Of a stretch of DNA of 38,005 nucleotides, positions 16,438 to 23,284 are shown in pieces (the first letter of the stretch is position 1; each line of letters begins with the position of its first letter). Location: positions 1 through 38,005 of the forward strand of contig NZ_QFDQ01000051.1 in the NCBI RefSeq assembly GCF_003270085.1, given 5' to 3'. This stretch comes from Streptomyces triticisoli. Its GTDB lineage: Bacteria; Actinomycetota; Actinomycetes; Streptomycetales; Streptomycetaceae. The notes under the pieces were generated by a model. That model made no database searches. It was given only the letters and a program-made list of their open reading frames with translations, and had not been told where the DNA came from. Made by a program: the position numbers and the translations under genes.

Positions 16438-17283
16438 ATGACCTCCTCCGCAGAGCGCGCCGCCTACTGGCAGGTTCCCGGGCTTGCCCTGGAGGTCATG
16501 GACGCTCGCTTCGAGCACTACGCCTATCCGATGCACGCCCACGACACGTACTCCTTCGGAGTCACCGACAGCGGCGCCCAGTCGTTCGTGTGCAGGGGAG
16601 CGCGGCACGTCAGCGCGGTGGGACTGGTCATGGCGTTCAATCCGGACGAGCCCCACGACGGACAGTCCGCCGTCCCCCACGGGTACCGCTACCGGATGCT
16701 GCACCTCGGCGAGGACCTTGTCCGGGACGTTCTCGCCGACGCGGCTCCCGGCAGCGCCGGATTGCCGCTCTTCGACACCCCGGTGGTGGACAACCCGGCC
16801 CTGGCCCGAGCCGTGGCCCGCCTCCACACCGCGGTCGTCGACAACGCATCCCGATTGGTCGTCGAGGAACACCTCACCGCCGCCGTACTGGCCCTGAGCC
16901 GCGATGCCGCCACGCGTCCGGCACGTCTGCCGGACCCGCGGGGCCGGGTGGACCTGACCGCCATGGAACGGGCCCGCAGTCTGCTGAGGCGACGATTCGC
17001 CGAGAACATCGCCGCCGATGACCTGGCCCGGGTGGCCGGCTGCAGTCGCTTCGCGCTGTACCGGGGCTTCCGTGCGGCGTACGGTTTTGCCCCCAGCGAC
17101 TACCAACGCGATCTGCGATTGCGCCGAGCCCGTGCACTCCTGGCCGACGGCACGGCGCCGTCGATGGCAGCAGCCGAGGCCGGCTTCGCCGACCAAGCAC
17201 ATCTCACCCGGTGGTTCACCCGCACCTACGGGATCACCCCGGCCGCCTACCGCACGGCGCTGCACAGCGACGACCACCCATAG
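16438..17283 (+). CDS. AraC-family transcriptional regulator
   Basis: A 281-residue regulator. Residues ~15-90 form a cupin-like sensor (ALEVMDARFEHYAYPMHAHDTYSFGV...GVTDSGAQSFVCRG, AFNPDEPHDGQ). Residues ~180-275 contain the two AraC helix-turn-helix motifs (ENIAADDLARVAGCSRFALYRGFRAAYG; SMAAAEAGFADQAHLTRWFTRTYGITPAAYR). It is divergent from the MerB-like gene with about 90 bases between, the usual arrangement for a regulator and its target. An 83-base part of this gene (17024-17106) occurs again, exactly, at the right end of the window. Confidence 0.88.
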   Translation: MTSSAERAAYWQVPGLALEVMDARFEHYAYPMHAHDTYSFGVTDSGAQSFVCRGARHVSAVGLVMAFNPDEPHDGQSAVPHGYRYRMLHLGEDLVRDVLADAAPGSAGLPLFDTPVVDNPALARAVARLHTAVVDNASRLVVEEHLTAAVLALSRDAATRPARLPDPRGRVDLTAMERARSLLRRRFAENIAADDLARVAGCSRFALYRGFRAAYGFAPSDYQRDLRLRRARALLADGTAPSMAAAEAGFADQAHLTRWFTRTYGITPAAYRTALHSDDHP

Positions 17284-18131
17284 CAGAACGCAGCGCGAAG
17301 GGTCTGGTCATACCGCTGACGGCGGCTGTCGCGCGGGAGGCCGCTCGGGCCGTCGCAGACCAGCAGCACGTCCGCGACGCCGCGGATCTTGCTCTCGGTG
17401 AGGACCCGCAGCCAGTACTTTGCGCCCTCGCCGTTGCCTCCGATCCCCCGGCCGAGGAGGTCGCGGTGGCCCCCGGCGGCGAGGGCCACGGCCATGCAGA
17501 CCGGCCGGTCGGTCACGTGTCCGTCTCTGCCTCTCACGGTCACGCGGTCGATGAAGACGACCGGGCAGACCGCGTCCGGCGGCCGGTTCTGCCGCTCGAC
17601 CACGCCGGCTGGCACGCTGGCGGTGATCGTGGAGATCGTCGACTTCGGCACCTCCGCCCCGTAGACCTCGGCCAGGTGCGCGGAGATCTCCCCGCGGGGC
17701 GGCCCCTTCGCGGACAACGACAAGACCATCTCGTCCACCCCGCCGAGCCGGCGCTGCCTCTGCTTGACCAGCCAGGGCTCAAAGGCTCCCGCGTGATCTT
17801 GGGGGCCTCCGGCTCGACCGGGCCGGCCTCGGTCACCACGGTCTTCGCCCGCCGTCCGTTGCGGCAGTTCTCCCGCCCGCCCTTGGTCCGCTCACCGGGC
17901 TCGTGGCCCAGATGGGCGGCCGGCTCGCCCCCGGCGCGGACTCCGGCACCCGCTTGGCCGGCTGCCGCTGGGGGGTGCCCCCTGCGGGGACAGTCCGTCT
18001 TCGCCGGCCGGGCCCACTGCGTCGGCCTTCGCCCGCGCCGTCGGCTCGTCCAGCAGCGCGTCGTCCGCAGCTTCGGGCGTCCCCACGGGGGCCTCCTCGG
18101 CCTCAGTATCACTCGTCACGTCAGTCATCAA
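17284..18131 (-). pseudogene. IS256-family (mutator-type) transposase, broken
   Basis: Pieces of one transposase lie in three frames. From 18131 comes an N-terminus (MTDVTSDTEAEEAPVGTPE...). Near 17890 the sense moves to a frame reading ERTKGGRENCRNGRRAKTVV. Near 17760 it moves to MDEMVLSLSAKGPPRGEISAHL, AEVYGAEVPKSTISTITASV, VCPVVFIDRVTVRGRDG (catalytic Asp), GEGAKYWLRVLTE and VADVLLVCDG (second Asp). After about 17320 the homology is lost, so the C-terminus with the catalytic Glu is missing. It is tail-to-tail with the AraC gene. Confidence 0.8.
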
Positions 18132-18373
18132 CTGTCGTTTTCAGCTGGGGAGTTGCGCCGGCCACCGTACAGACCCGACCATGCTGGATACGGGCGTCAC
18201 CCTTCGTCCCGGGCTGGCCGAGGCCGTTGACAGGCTCTACGCCGCAGGAACTGATCGCGTCTCTTTGGCTGCGATCAGCGGCGCACAGCGCCGGTTCACC
18301 GTCTTCCTCTCGGAAGACCTCACCTGTTGCGTCACCTGCATGGGTTGACCAGCGACCCCATTGTGTCAACCGT

Positions 18374-18423
18374 TTGTTCTCTGGTGTCGAACCCGGACCG
18401 TTTGTCCGTGGGCTTGGACGGCC
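18374..18423 (+). repeat. Inverted repeat, left arm, flanking the ankyrin gene
   Basis: The reverse complement of this stretch matches 19051-19100 at about 39 of 50 positions, including GGCCGTCC, GACAAACGGTCC and GGTTCGA. It ends 15 bases before the ankyrin start. The rest of 18132-18373 shows nothing I can name. Confidence 0.6.
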
Positions 18424-18438
18424 AGGCATGATCACGAC

Positions 18439-19044
18439 ATGGACGGAGTGGAGCAGTTGACACGGGCCGCCAAGGACGGGGAGGCGGCTGTGGTGGCAAG
18501 GTTGCTGAGTGCGGGTGCCGGGGTGGATACCCCGAATACGGCTCGGCGTACCGCACTGGATCTCGCGGCGCGGGAGGGACATGCCGAGACCGTCCGCCTG
18601 CTCCTTGCGGCGGGGGCAGATCCGCAACAGCAGACGGGTGAGTACGACGAGTCGACGCCGCTGTGCCAGGCGGCGATGCACGGGCACACAGAAGTGGTGA
18701 GGGTCCTTCTCGATGCCGGTGCCCCCATCTGTGCCCAGGGCAGGATGGGGCACGTGCCATTGGTGCTGGCAGCGACGTCCGGAGACCAGGGACACCCGCA
18801 GACTGTGGACCTGCTTCTGGACCACGGGACGGACATCGATGCGGTGATGAAAGACAAGACATCTCTGGAGTGGGCGGCCCTCTTTGGGCAGGTGCCGATG
18901 GTGCACCATCTGCTCGCTCGCGGCGCGACGCCAACGGGGAAGGCGCTGAGGAAGGCACACGAACACGCGAAGCGGTTCCCGAAGGCCGCAGAGCGGTACG
19001 CGCTCATCATCGATGCCCTGCATGCCGCTGGTGTCGAGGACTGA
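18439..19044 (+). CDS. Ankyrin-repeat protein
   Basis: A 201-residue protein made of about five ankyrin repeats: LTRAAKDGEAAVVARLLSAG, TALDLAAREGHAETVRLLLAAG, TPLCQAAMHGHTEVVRVLLDAG, a longer unit ending TVDLLLDHGTDIDA, and SLEWAALFGQVPMVHHLLARG. A helical tail (KALRKAHEHAKRFPKAAERY) follows. No signal or membrane segment is present, so it is probably a cytoplasmic protein-binding scaffold or inhibitor. Start ATG 18439 begins at the first repeat. It is tightly enclosed by an inverted repeat. Confidence 0.85.
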   Translation: MDGVEQLTRAAKDGEAAVVARLLSAGAGVDTPNTARRTALDLAAREGHAETVRLLLAAGADPQQQTGEYDESTPLCQAAMHGHTEVVRVLLDAGAPICAQGRMGHVPLVLAATSGDQGHPQTVDLLLDHGTDIDAVMKDKTSLEWAALFGQVPMVHHLLARGATPTGKALRKAHEHAKRFPKAAERYALIIDALHAAGVED

Positions 19045-19050
19045 ACCTCC

Positions 19051-19100
19051 GGCCGTCCGACCTGGCTGACAAACGGTCCAGGTTCGATGTCAGAGGACAC
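19051..19100 (-). repeat. Inverted repeat, right arm, flanking the ankyrin gene
   Basis: It begins six bases after the ankyrin stop and is the partner of 18374-18423. Paired in an mRNA the two would enclose the whole coding sequence. Confidence 0.6.
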
Positions 19101-19106
19101 CGTTGT

Positions 19107-19256
19107 AAGTTGCGTGTTCGCCAGGGCGTCGCCGCTCAGGGACAGCTGTCCGTAATAGCCCTGGTACTCGGGCTTGGGCGTGGCCTGTATCAGCGTCTCA
19201 TGGAGATCGATCAACTTCTCGTACTGGCGCCGGGCCAGCTCGTTCTTGACGGGCAT
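19107..19256 (-). pseudogene. N-terminal fragment of an unknown gene
   Basis: From ATG 19254-19256 the minus strand reads MPVKNELARRQYEKLIDLHETLIQ..., with protein-like helical composition for about 50 residues, then enters the inverted repeat at 19107. No family was recognised. It may be a gene cut off when the ankyrin cassette arrived. Confidence 0.3.
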
Positions 19257-19308
19257 CCTGCACAGCTCCCCACCATCCGCGCGCACAGCACGTGTGCTGC
19301 AAGCCCGG

Positions 19309-19339
19309 AGGCCCTCCCGTCTGCCGGACGGAAGGGCCT
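19309..19339. terminator. Hairpin before att copy D
   Basis: AGGCCCTCCCGTC (19309-19321) pairs with GACGGAAGGGCCT (19327-19339), one mismatch, nearly the same as the hairpin at 4032-4062. Confidence 0.6.
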
Positions 19340-19358
19340 CTGACCAGGTACTTCTCTG

Positions 19359-19390
19359 TGCCCCCGGCAGGATTCGAACCTGCGACACCC
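19359..19390 (-). repeat. att copy D: shorter 3' tRNA-Arg fragment
   Basis: Only 32 bases match the intact tRNA (discriminator through the T arm to the variable loop); the anticodon-arm part is replaced by unrelated sequence. It is the most eroded copy, or one joined by a later deletion. Confidence 0.75.
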
Positions 19391-19510
19391 TCATTGGATC
19401 TGCACCCAAGTCAGTTCCACAGGCGGTGTCCTCCCTGCGGACTCTCGTCGGCAGCTGCCTGCACCCGACATCGCCGGCCGGCCACATGTGGCGGTGCGCT
19501 GCCGCTGCGG

Positions 19511-20332
19511 TCAGGGCGCCTTGAAGAGAGCCGGGAAGCGGGGAGCGAGCCAGAGCTTGCGGCCCCAGGCGAAGACACGGCCCTGGGCTACGGCACTCCA
19601 CTGGTCGCGGCGGCCGAGTGCCATCAGGAGGAAGGTGACCGGCTCGGTGAGGATGGTGCAGTCCGGGCGGTTCGGTGGCTGCGAGCCGACAGACACCGCG
19701 CCGTTGGCTACTGTCACGCCGAATCGGGCACCACCCCACAAGCGGATTGAGTAGCGGGCGGTCAGCCCGGCGGTGCGGGCGGTGTCGGTCACTCGTGGCA
19801 TGGCCGTGATCAGGAACGGCAGGGTCAACTCGACCCGGGCCCGATCGATCATGTGTGGACGGCCCAGTGCACGGGCGAGATCGTAACCGTGGCCAAGCAT
19901 GTGCGTGAGCAGGTACGACCCCAGTACATGCGGACCCATCGGACCCAGCGGGGTGACGACGGTTCCTTCCGCGGCACCCTCGTCCAGCGCCTTCAGGCAG
20001 GCATCGGCCTGCGCCACGATCATCGCGGCCAGCGGCTCGGCCCCACGCTCGTCGAACTCGGCGAGCGCTCGCTCATTGGCCGCGGCGAGGCTCTGCGGCG
20101 TGCCGTCTCCGTAACTGCGTGCGCGTCCTGCCGCGATATCGGCCATCAGTTCGTTGGCCTGCGCCAGATGCGCTGCCGCCTCCCCGACGTTCCACTCCGA
20201 CCCGGGTACCGGAAGTCTCATGTCGGCGCCCCGGCGCAGCAGCGCGGCGATTTCCTCGGCGGTATCGCGTACGGCCGCACCAAGCCCCTCGGGCAGAGGG
20301 TCCCGCACGTCCTGCCCAGCCACTGATTCCAC
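19511..20332 (-). CDS. Maleylpyruvate isomerase/DinB-like family protein
   Basis: A 273-residue protein. The N-terminal half (TAEEIAALLRRGADMRLPVPGSEWNVGEAAAHLAQ...GSYLLTHMLGHGYDLARALGRP) resembles the mycothiol-dependent maleylpyruvate isomerase N-terminal/DinB four-helix fold, with histidines in AAHLAQ and LTHMLGHGYD that could bind metal. The C-terminal half is SCP2-like (SIRLWGGARFGVTVANGAVSV...PVTFLLMALGRR). Family members use mycothiol as a cofactor; the substrate here is unknown. The GTG start at 20330-20332 has AAGGA nine bases upstream. It is the only gene on this strand of its compartment. Confidence 0.75.
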   Translation of the reverse strand: MESVAGQDVRDPLPEGLGAAVRDTAEEIAALLRRGADMRLPVPGSEWNVGEAAAHLAQANELMADIAAGRARSYGDGTPQSLAAANERALAEFDERGAEPLAAMIVAQADACLKALDEGAAEGTVVTPLGPMGPHVLGSYLLTHMLGHGYDLARALGRPHMIDRARVELTLPFLITAMPRVTDTARTAGLTARYSIRLWGGARFGVTVANGAVSVGSQPPNRPDCTILTEPVTFLLMALGRRDQWSAVAQGRVFAWGRKLWLAPRFPALFKAP

Positions 20333-20907
20333 GCTGTTGCCATCCTTGGTCTCGTGCCCGTGCCGGACGTGTGCGCAACCGAGTGGCGAACGCGTTACGG
20401 ATCACCCGGAGTCCAGAAGACCAGGCAACGGAGGCTGCGACAAGACCCTGAGCAGGCTGCCTCTGGTCGGCCGGTACAACAGGATGCTCGGGCGGATCTC
20501 CGGCCGGCCGACGTGGCCGCAGGCATGCGGGCAGGGCACCCACTTCCAGGGCCGGGCGTGGGGCGCGCTGGGACTCGCGGGAGCGGTCGGGGTCGCGGCG
20601 GTCGCGCGGCGCCGTTCGACGCGGATCGTGGCGGCCTTGAGGCCGGCGGCGTCTTCGATCTCGCGGGCGGTGCGGAGGGGCGGGGCTCCGGTTCTGGGGC
20701 CGGGCGCTCGATGTGGTCACGGGCGAACGTGGCCACGGCCGCCCTGCCGGCCAACGCTGCGCCCTCGTTACCGCACATTTGTTTGATCCGGATGGGTGGG
20801 GTTACTTGGTGATGTTCGCTGGTGGCCGTTGCGCCTCGGGCTCTCGTGCGGATGCGGCCGCCGGGCCGGGGCGATGGGCCTGGGGACAGGCGAGGGAGTT
20901 GGTCAGG
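20333..20907. other. Gene-poor stretch before gvpA
   Basis: All six frames are partly open because of the high GC content, but none has a recognisable domain, start and ribosome site together. A probable leader or decayed gas-vesicle sequence cannot be told apart. Confidence 0.35.
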
Positions 20908-21318
20908 GTGAGTGTGGTGGCAGCGCAGGGAGGGGGCGGGGGAGGTTCCAGTGGCCTGTACGACGTACTGGAGCTGGTTCTCGACCGAGGGTTGGTGATC
21001 GACGCGTTCGTGCGGGTCTCCCTGGTCGGAATCGAAATCCTGAAGATCGATGTGCGGGTCGTGGTGGCGAGCGTGGACACCTACCTGCGGTTCGCCGAGG
21101 CTTGCAACCGCCTGGACCTGGAGGCAGGGCCGCGCAAGCCGGTCGGACTGCCGGAGATCGTCGGCGGCCGGCTCACCGGTTCCGGCAGTCAGGCCAAGAC
21201 GAAGGGGGCGCTGTCCGGCGCTGCGCAGGCCGTCTCCGATGTCTTCCAGCAGGCGCGTGACGAGGGCCGCGAGAGGGAGACCGCCCGGCCGCCCCACCGC
21301 CGGGATGAGGAACGGTGA
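20908..21318 (+). CDS. gvpA: Gas vesicle structural protein GvpA
   Basis: A 136-residue protein with the highly conserved gas vesicle shell core: SSGLYDVLELVLDRGLVIDA, FVRVSLVGIEILKIDVRVVV, ASVDTYLRFAEACNRLDL. GvpA forms the ribbed protein wall of gas vesicles. The C-terminal extension (RKPVGLPEIVGGRLTGS...) is the longer form seen in Streptomyces. The GTG start at 20908 was chosen since GGGAG lies about ten bases upstream and the glycine-rich lead-in belongs to the family. No other gvp gene (gvpF, gvpL, gvpO, gvpK) is in the window, so it is an orphan and could not alone build vesicles. Confidence 0.85.
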   Translation: MSVVAAQGGGGGGSSGLYDVLELVLDRGLVIDAFVRVSLVGIEILKIDVRVVVASVDTYLRFAEACNRLDLEAGPRKPVGLPEIVGGRLTGSGSQAKTKGALSGAAQAVSDVFQQARDEGRERETARPPHRRDEER

Positions 21319-22396
21319 GCACCTACGGCTACGGCATCATCCACAGCTCACACCCCCCGATTGCCTGAGCCCACGGCCGGCATCGGCGAGCCGCCACGCC
21401 CGGTGCGCCTCCTTCGGGAAGGCGACCTGGCCGCCCGCGTCGGCAGGTCGCGTCGCTTGGGGCGTGCATGCTTCGTGTCATGGCGGTGACGTTGGTAGAA
21501 GGCGCTCTATACAAGGGTGTTGACCTCGTATCTGTCCACCGTCACCCGTGACACTCCGGTTTCATGTCGCGCTGTACGGAGTGACCCCGGGCGAGGTCAG
21601 GCGCCTGCACTCCGGGGGGAGGCTCGCGGGCGCCGACGTGCAGGGGCAGGCCGGCTCCCCCGTGGCGGGTCTGCCCCTGGGCGAAGGGCCGGCCTGGGCG
21701 CCCAACACGTGGCAGGGCGCCCAGGTCTCTTCGGTGGGCGGGGTGGCAAAGGGCCGCTCTTCAGGCTCGCGGCAGCCTGCCGGTGCAGGCGCCCGGACCG
21801 GTCTGCCCATCCCTGCGTTTTGTTGCGGCCGACGGCGGGAACCGAGTGCGGGCGCTCTCCTCTGCGGAGGCGGTCCGGCCGTAGGGATCCCACCCCCTGA
21901 CCCCATGGATGGAGGCCTTGCCGCCGACCGGTGTCGTGGACTCGCTTGCCGGGCAACTGGGCGGCCGGTCCCGCCTTCGAGCGGAAAATAAACAGAGGGC
22001 CGGGCTCTCGTGCATCCGATGGGATGCCGAAAATCCGATAAACCCTCACACCGTTCACCGTCAGGTCATACCGAACCTGAATATCCGTCATGAATGAGTC
22101 AGGATCCGCTGACTTCGGCGTGGAAGTGACCGCCCCGGGTGCCGGTGGCAACCGTCACGTCTGCATCTGCTCAGCAGGCCATGTGAAGGAGTCGGTGTGT
22201 TCGGTCATTACGTAGTCACACCGGTGAAGGCACATTTCGATCTGCGTCCCGTCCGGGGCTCGGGCGGCTGGCCGTCCCATGGTCGGCCTGCTTTGATCCT
22301 TCGCGTAGTGCCAACTCGCGGACACGAATTCCGGTACCGGGAGCCGAGCGAGCGAACGCTGCCATTCAGAAGTGCTCATTCGAAAGGGAACCACGC
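21319..22396. other. About 1.1 kb without a supported gene
   Basis: The right part (about 21985-22100) is richer in A/T than its neighbours. A minus-strand frame beginning near 22088 (MTDIQVRYDLTVNGVRVYRIFG) reads protein-like for 40 residues, then turns into proline/arginine-rich sequence, so it may be a decayed gene start. The rest shows no domain, repeat or RNA I can support. Confidence 0.35.
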
Positions 22397-22597
22397 GTGA
22401 TGAACCCCGTCCCCCAGGTTGCGACAGCCGAGATCTCCGATGCCGACCTGGACAACGTCTCCGGCGGCCTCGCGGGCGGCGGCTCCGGCGGTCTCTACGT
22501 CGAGACGCCGGCCGCAGCCGTCGCCTCCGACCTCCTGGCCGTCGCCACCCCCGAGGGCGTCGCGGCGGGTGCGGCCGTCCACACCGCCGCTCACTGA
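22397..22597 (+). CDS. Double-glycine leader peptide (RiPP/type A2 lantipeptide-like precursor)
   Basis: A 65- or 66-residue peptide. The leader (ATAEISDADLDNVSGG) matches the D/E-rich double-glycine leaders of class II lanthipeptide-type precursors, with cleavage expected after SGG. The putative core (LAGGGSGGLYVETPAAAV...TPEGVAAG) has no cysteine, so lanthionine rings cannot form. Similar Streptomyces peptides are, from memory, labelled type A2 lantipeptides. AAAGGGA at 22383-22389 supports either GTG 22397 or ATG 22400. No LanM, protease or exporter gene is near, so maturation enzymes would have to come from elsewhere, or the peptide acts unmodified. A strong hairpin follows. Confidence 0.7.
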   Translation: MMNPVPQVATAEISDADLDNVSGGLAGGGSGGLYVETPAAAVASDLLAVATPEGVAAGAAVHTAAH

Positions 22598-22614
22598 CAG
22601 CAGCGTCCAGCCAC

Positions 22615-22650
22615 CGACGGGTCCCGGATCAGATGATCCGGGACCCGTCG
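22615..22650 (+). terminator. Strong hairpin after the leader-peptide gene
   Basis: A perfect 15-bp stem (22615-22629 with 22636-22650) around a 6-base loop, 18 bases after the peptide stop. It lacks a U run, which is usual in Streptomyces. Confidence 0.7.
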
Positions 22651-22734
22651 TGGTCGTTGCCGCGCAGACGGCGGAAGGGACGTTGGACCGCTCCTGCCGC
22701 AGCACCCGGGGTCACTTCGCGGGGCGTGCAGTCC

Positions 22735-23071
22735 GCGGCATGGAACGAGGACGAGCTGATCCGGGAGTCGGCTCCTGTCGCAGAAGAGCCGCCGGTGCGG
22801 CTGCACGACCTGCGGCACTGCGCGGCGACCCTGTCTCTGGCCGCCGGTTTGTACATGAAGGCCATCCAGACATTGCTGGGGCACTCCTCCTACTCGCTGA
22901 CCGCTGACACGTACACCCTGGTACTGCCGCAGTTCGAGGAGGCTCAGGCCGAGGCCCCCGCTTGCTCTGGTTTCGCGCAAGTCGCCGGCGCGGCGGGACG
23001 TCGCCCAGGAACCGGGGGAGACGCCCGACGTTCCCACGGAAGGCGAAGTTCCCGCGGAGGACGCCGCTTGA
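22735..23071 (+). pseudogene. Tyrosine recombinase (integrase) C-terminal remnant
   Basis: Only the end of an integrase is left: VRLHDLRHCAATLSLAAGL (box II HxxR), LLGHSSYSLTADTYTLVLP (His and nucleophilic Tyr), then, after a frameshift near 22965, an acidic tail EPGETPDVPTEGEVPAEDAA to a TGA at 23069-23071. It resembles the integrase remnant at 1165-1911. Box I and the N-terminal half are gone. It sits 25 bases from the tRNA terminator, the native place of such an int gene. Confidence 0.75.
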
Positions 23072-23093
23072 CCGGCGTTCCCATACAAGATCA

Positions 23094-23128
23094 AAAGGCC
23101 CCTCGGAGGCCAGCTCCGAGGGGCCTTT
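23094..23128. terminator. Bidirectional terminator for tRNA-Arg
   Basis: A perfect 15-bp stem (AAAGGCCCCTCGGAG 23094-23108 with CTCCGAGGGGCCTTT 23114-23128) with a 5-base loop and T runs on both strands. It lies just beyond the 3' end of the tRNA (minus strand) and after the int remnant (plus strand). Confidence 0.85.
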
Positions 23129-23153
23129 CTGATGCTCCGTGCCTGGTCAGACA

Positions 23154-23229
23154 TGGTGCCCCCGGCAGGATTCGAACCTGCGACACCCGCTTTAGGAGAG
23201 CGGTGCTCTATCCCCTGAGCTACGAAGGC
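23154..23229 (-). tRNA. tRNA-Arg(CCU)
   Basis: A complete cloverleaf: acceptor GCCTTCG/CGGGGGC (two G-U pairs), D stem GCTC/GAGC, anticodon stem CCGCT/AGCGG with loop CTCCTAA (anticodon CCU, reading AGG), T stem GCAGG/CCTGC with TTCGAAT loop, discriminator A and an encoded CCA. It serves a rare arginine codon and is the attachment site for the elements to the left, whose boundaries keep its 3' part. Confidence 0.95.
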
Positions 23230-23284
23230 GGATCGTGACCCTGGGGGTCACAGGCGTCAGCGTACCGGATTGGGGAGGGTGGGG

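Noticed and set aside
15751..17277. A 508-codon minus-strand frame spanning the MerB-like and AraC genes
   Set aside because: It is out of frame with the MerB-like protein and antisense to AraC; no recognisable domain.
1959..19390. Four further tRNA-Arg genes
   Set aside because: They contain only the 3' part (32-42 bases) and lack the D arm and 5' acceptor strand, so they are attachment-site relics.
18121..19739. Long minus-strand frames over the ankyrin gene
   Set aside because: Antisense shadows; ankyrin repeats on the plus strand are unmistakable.
21548..21991. A 147-codon plus-strand frame after gvpA
   Set aside because: Gly/Ala/Pro-rich, no domain, no ribosome site; competing open frames overlap it on both strands.
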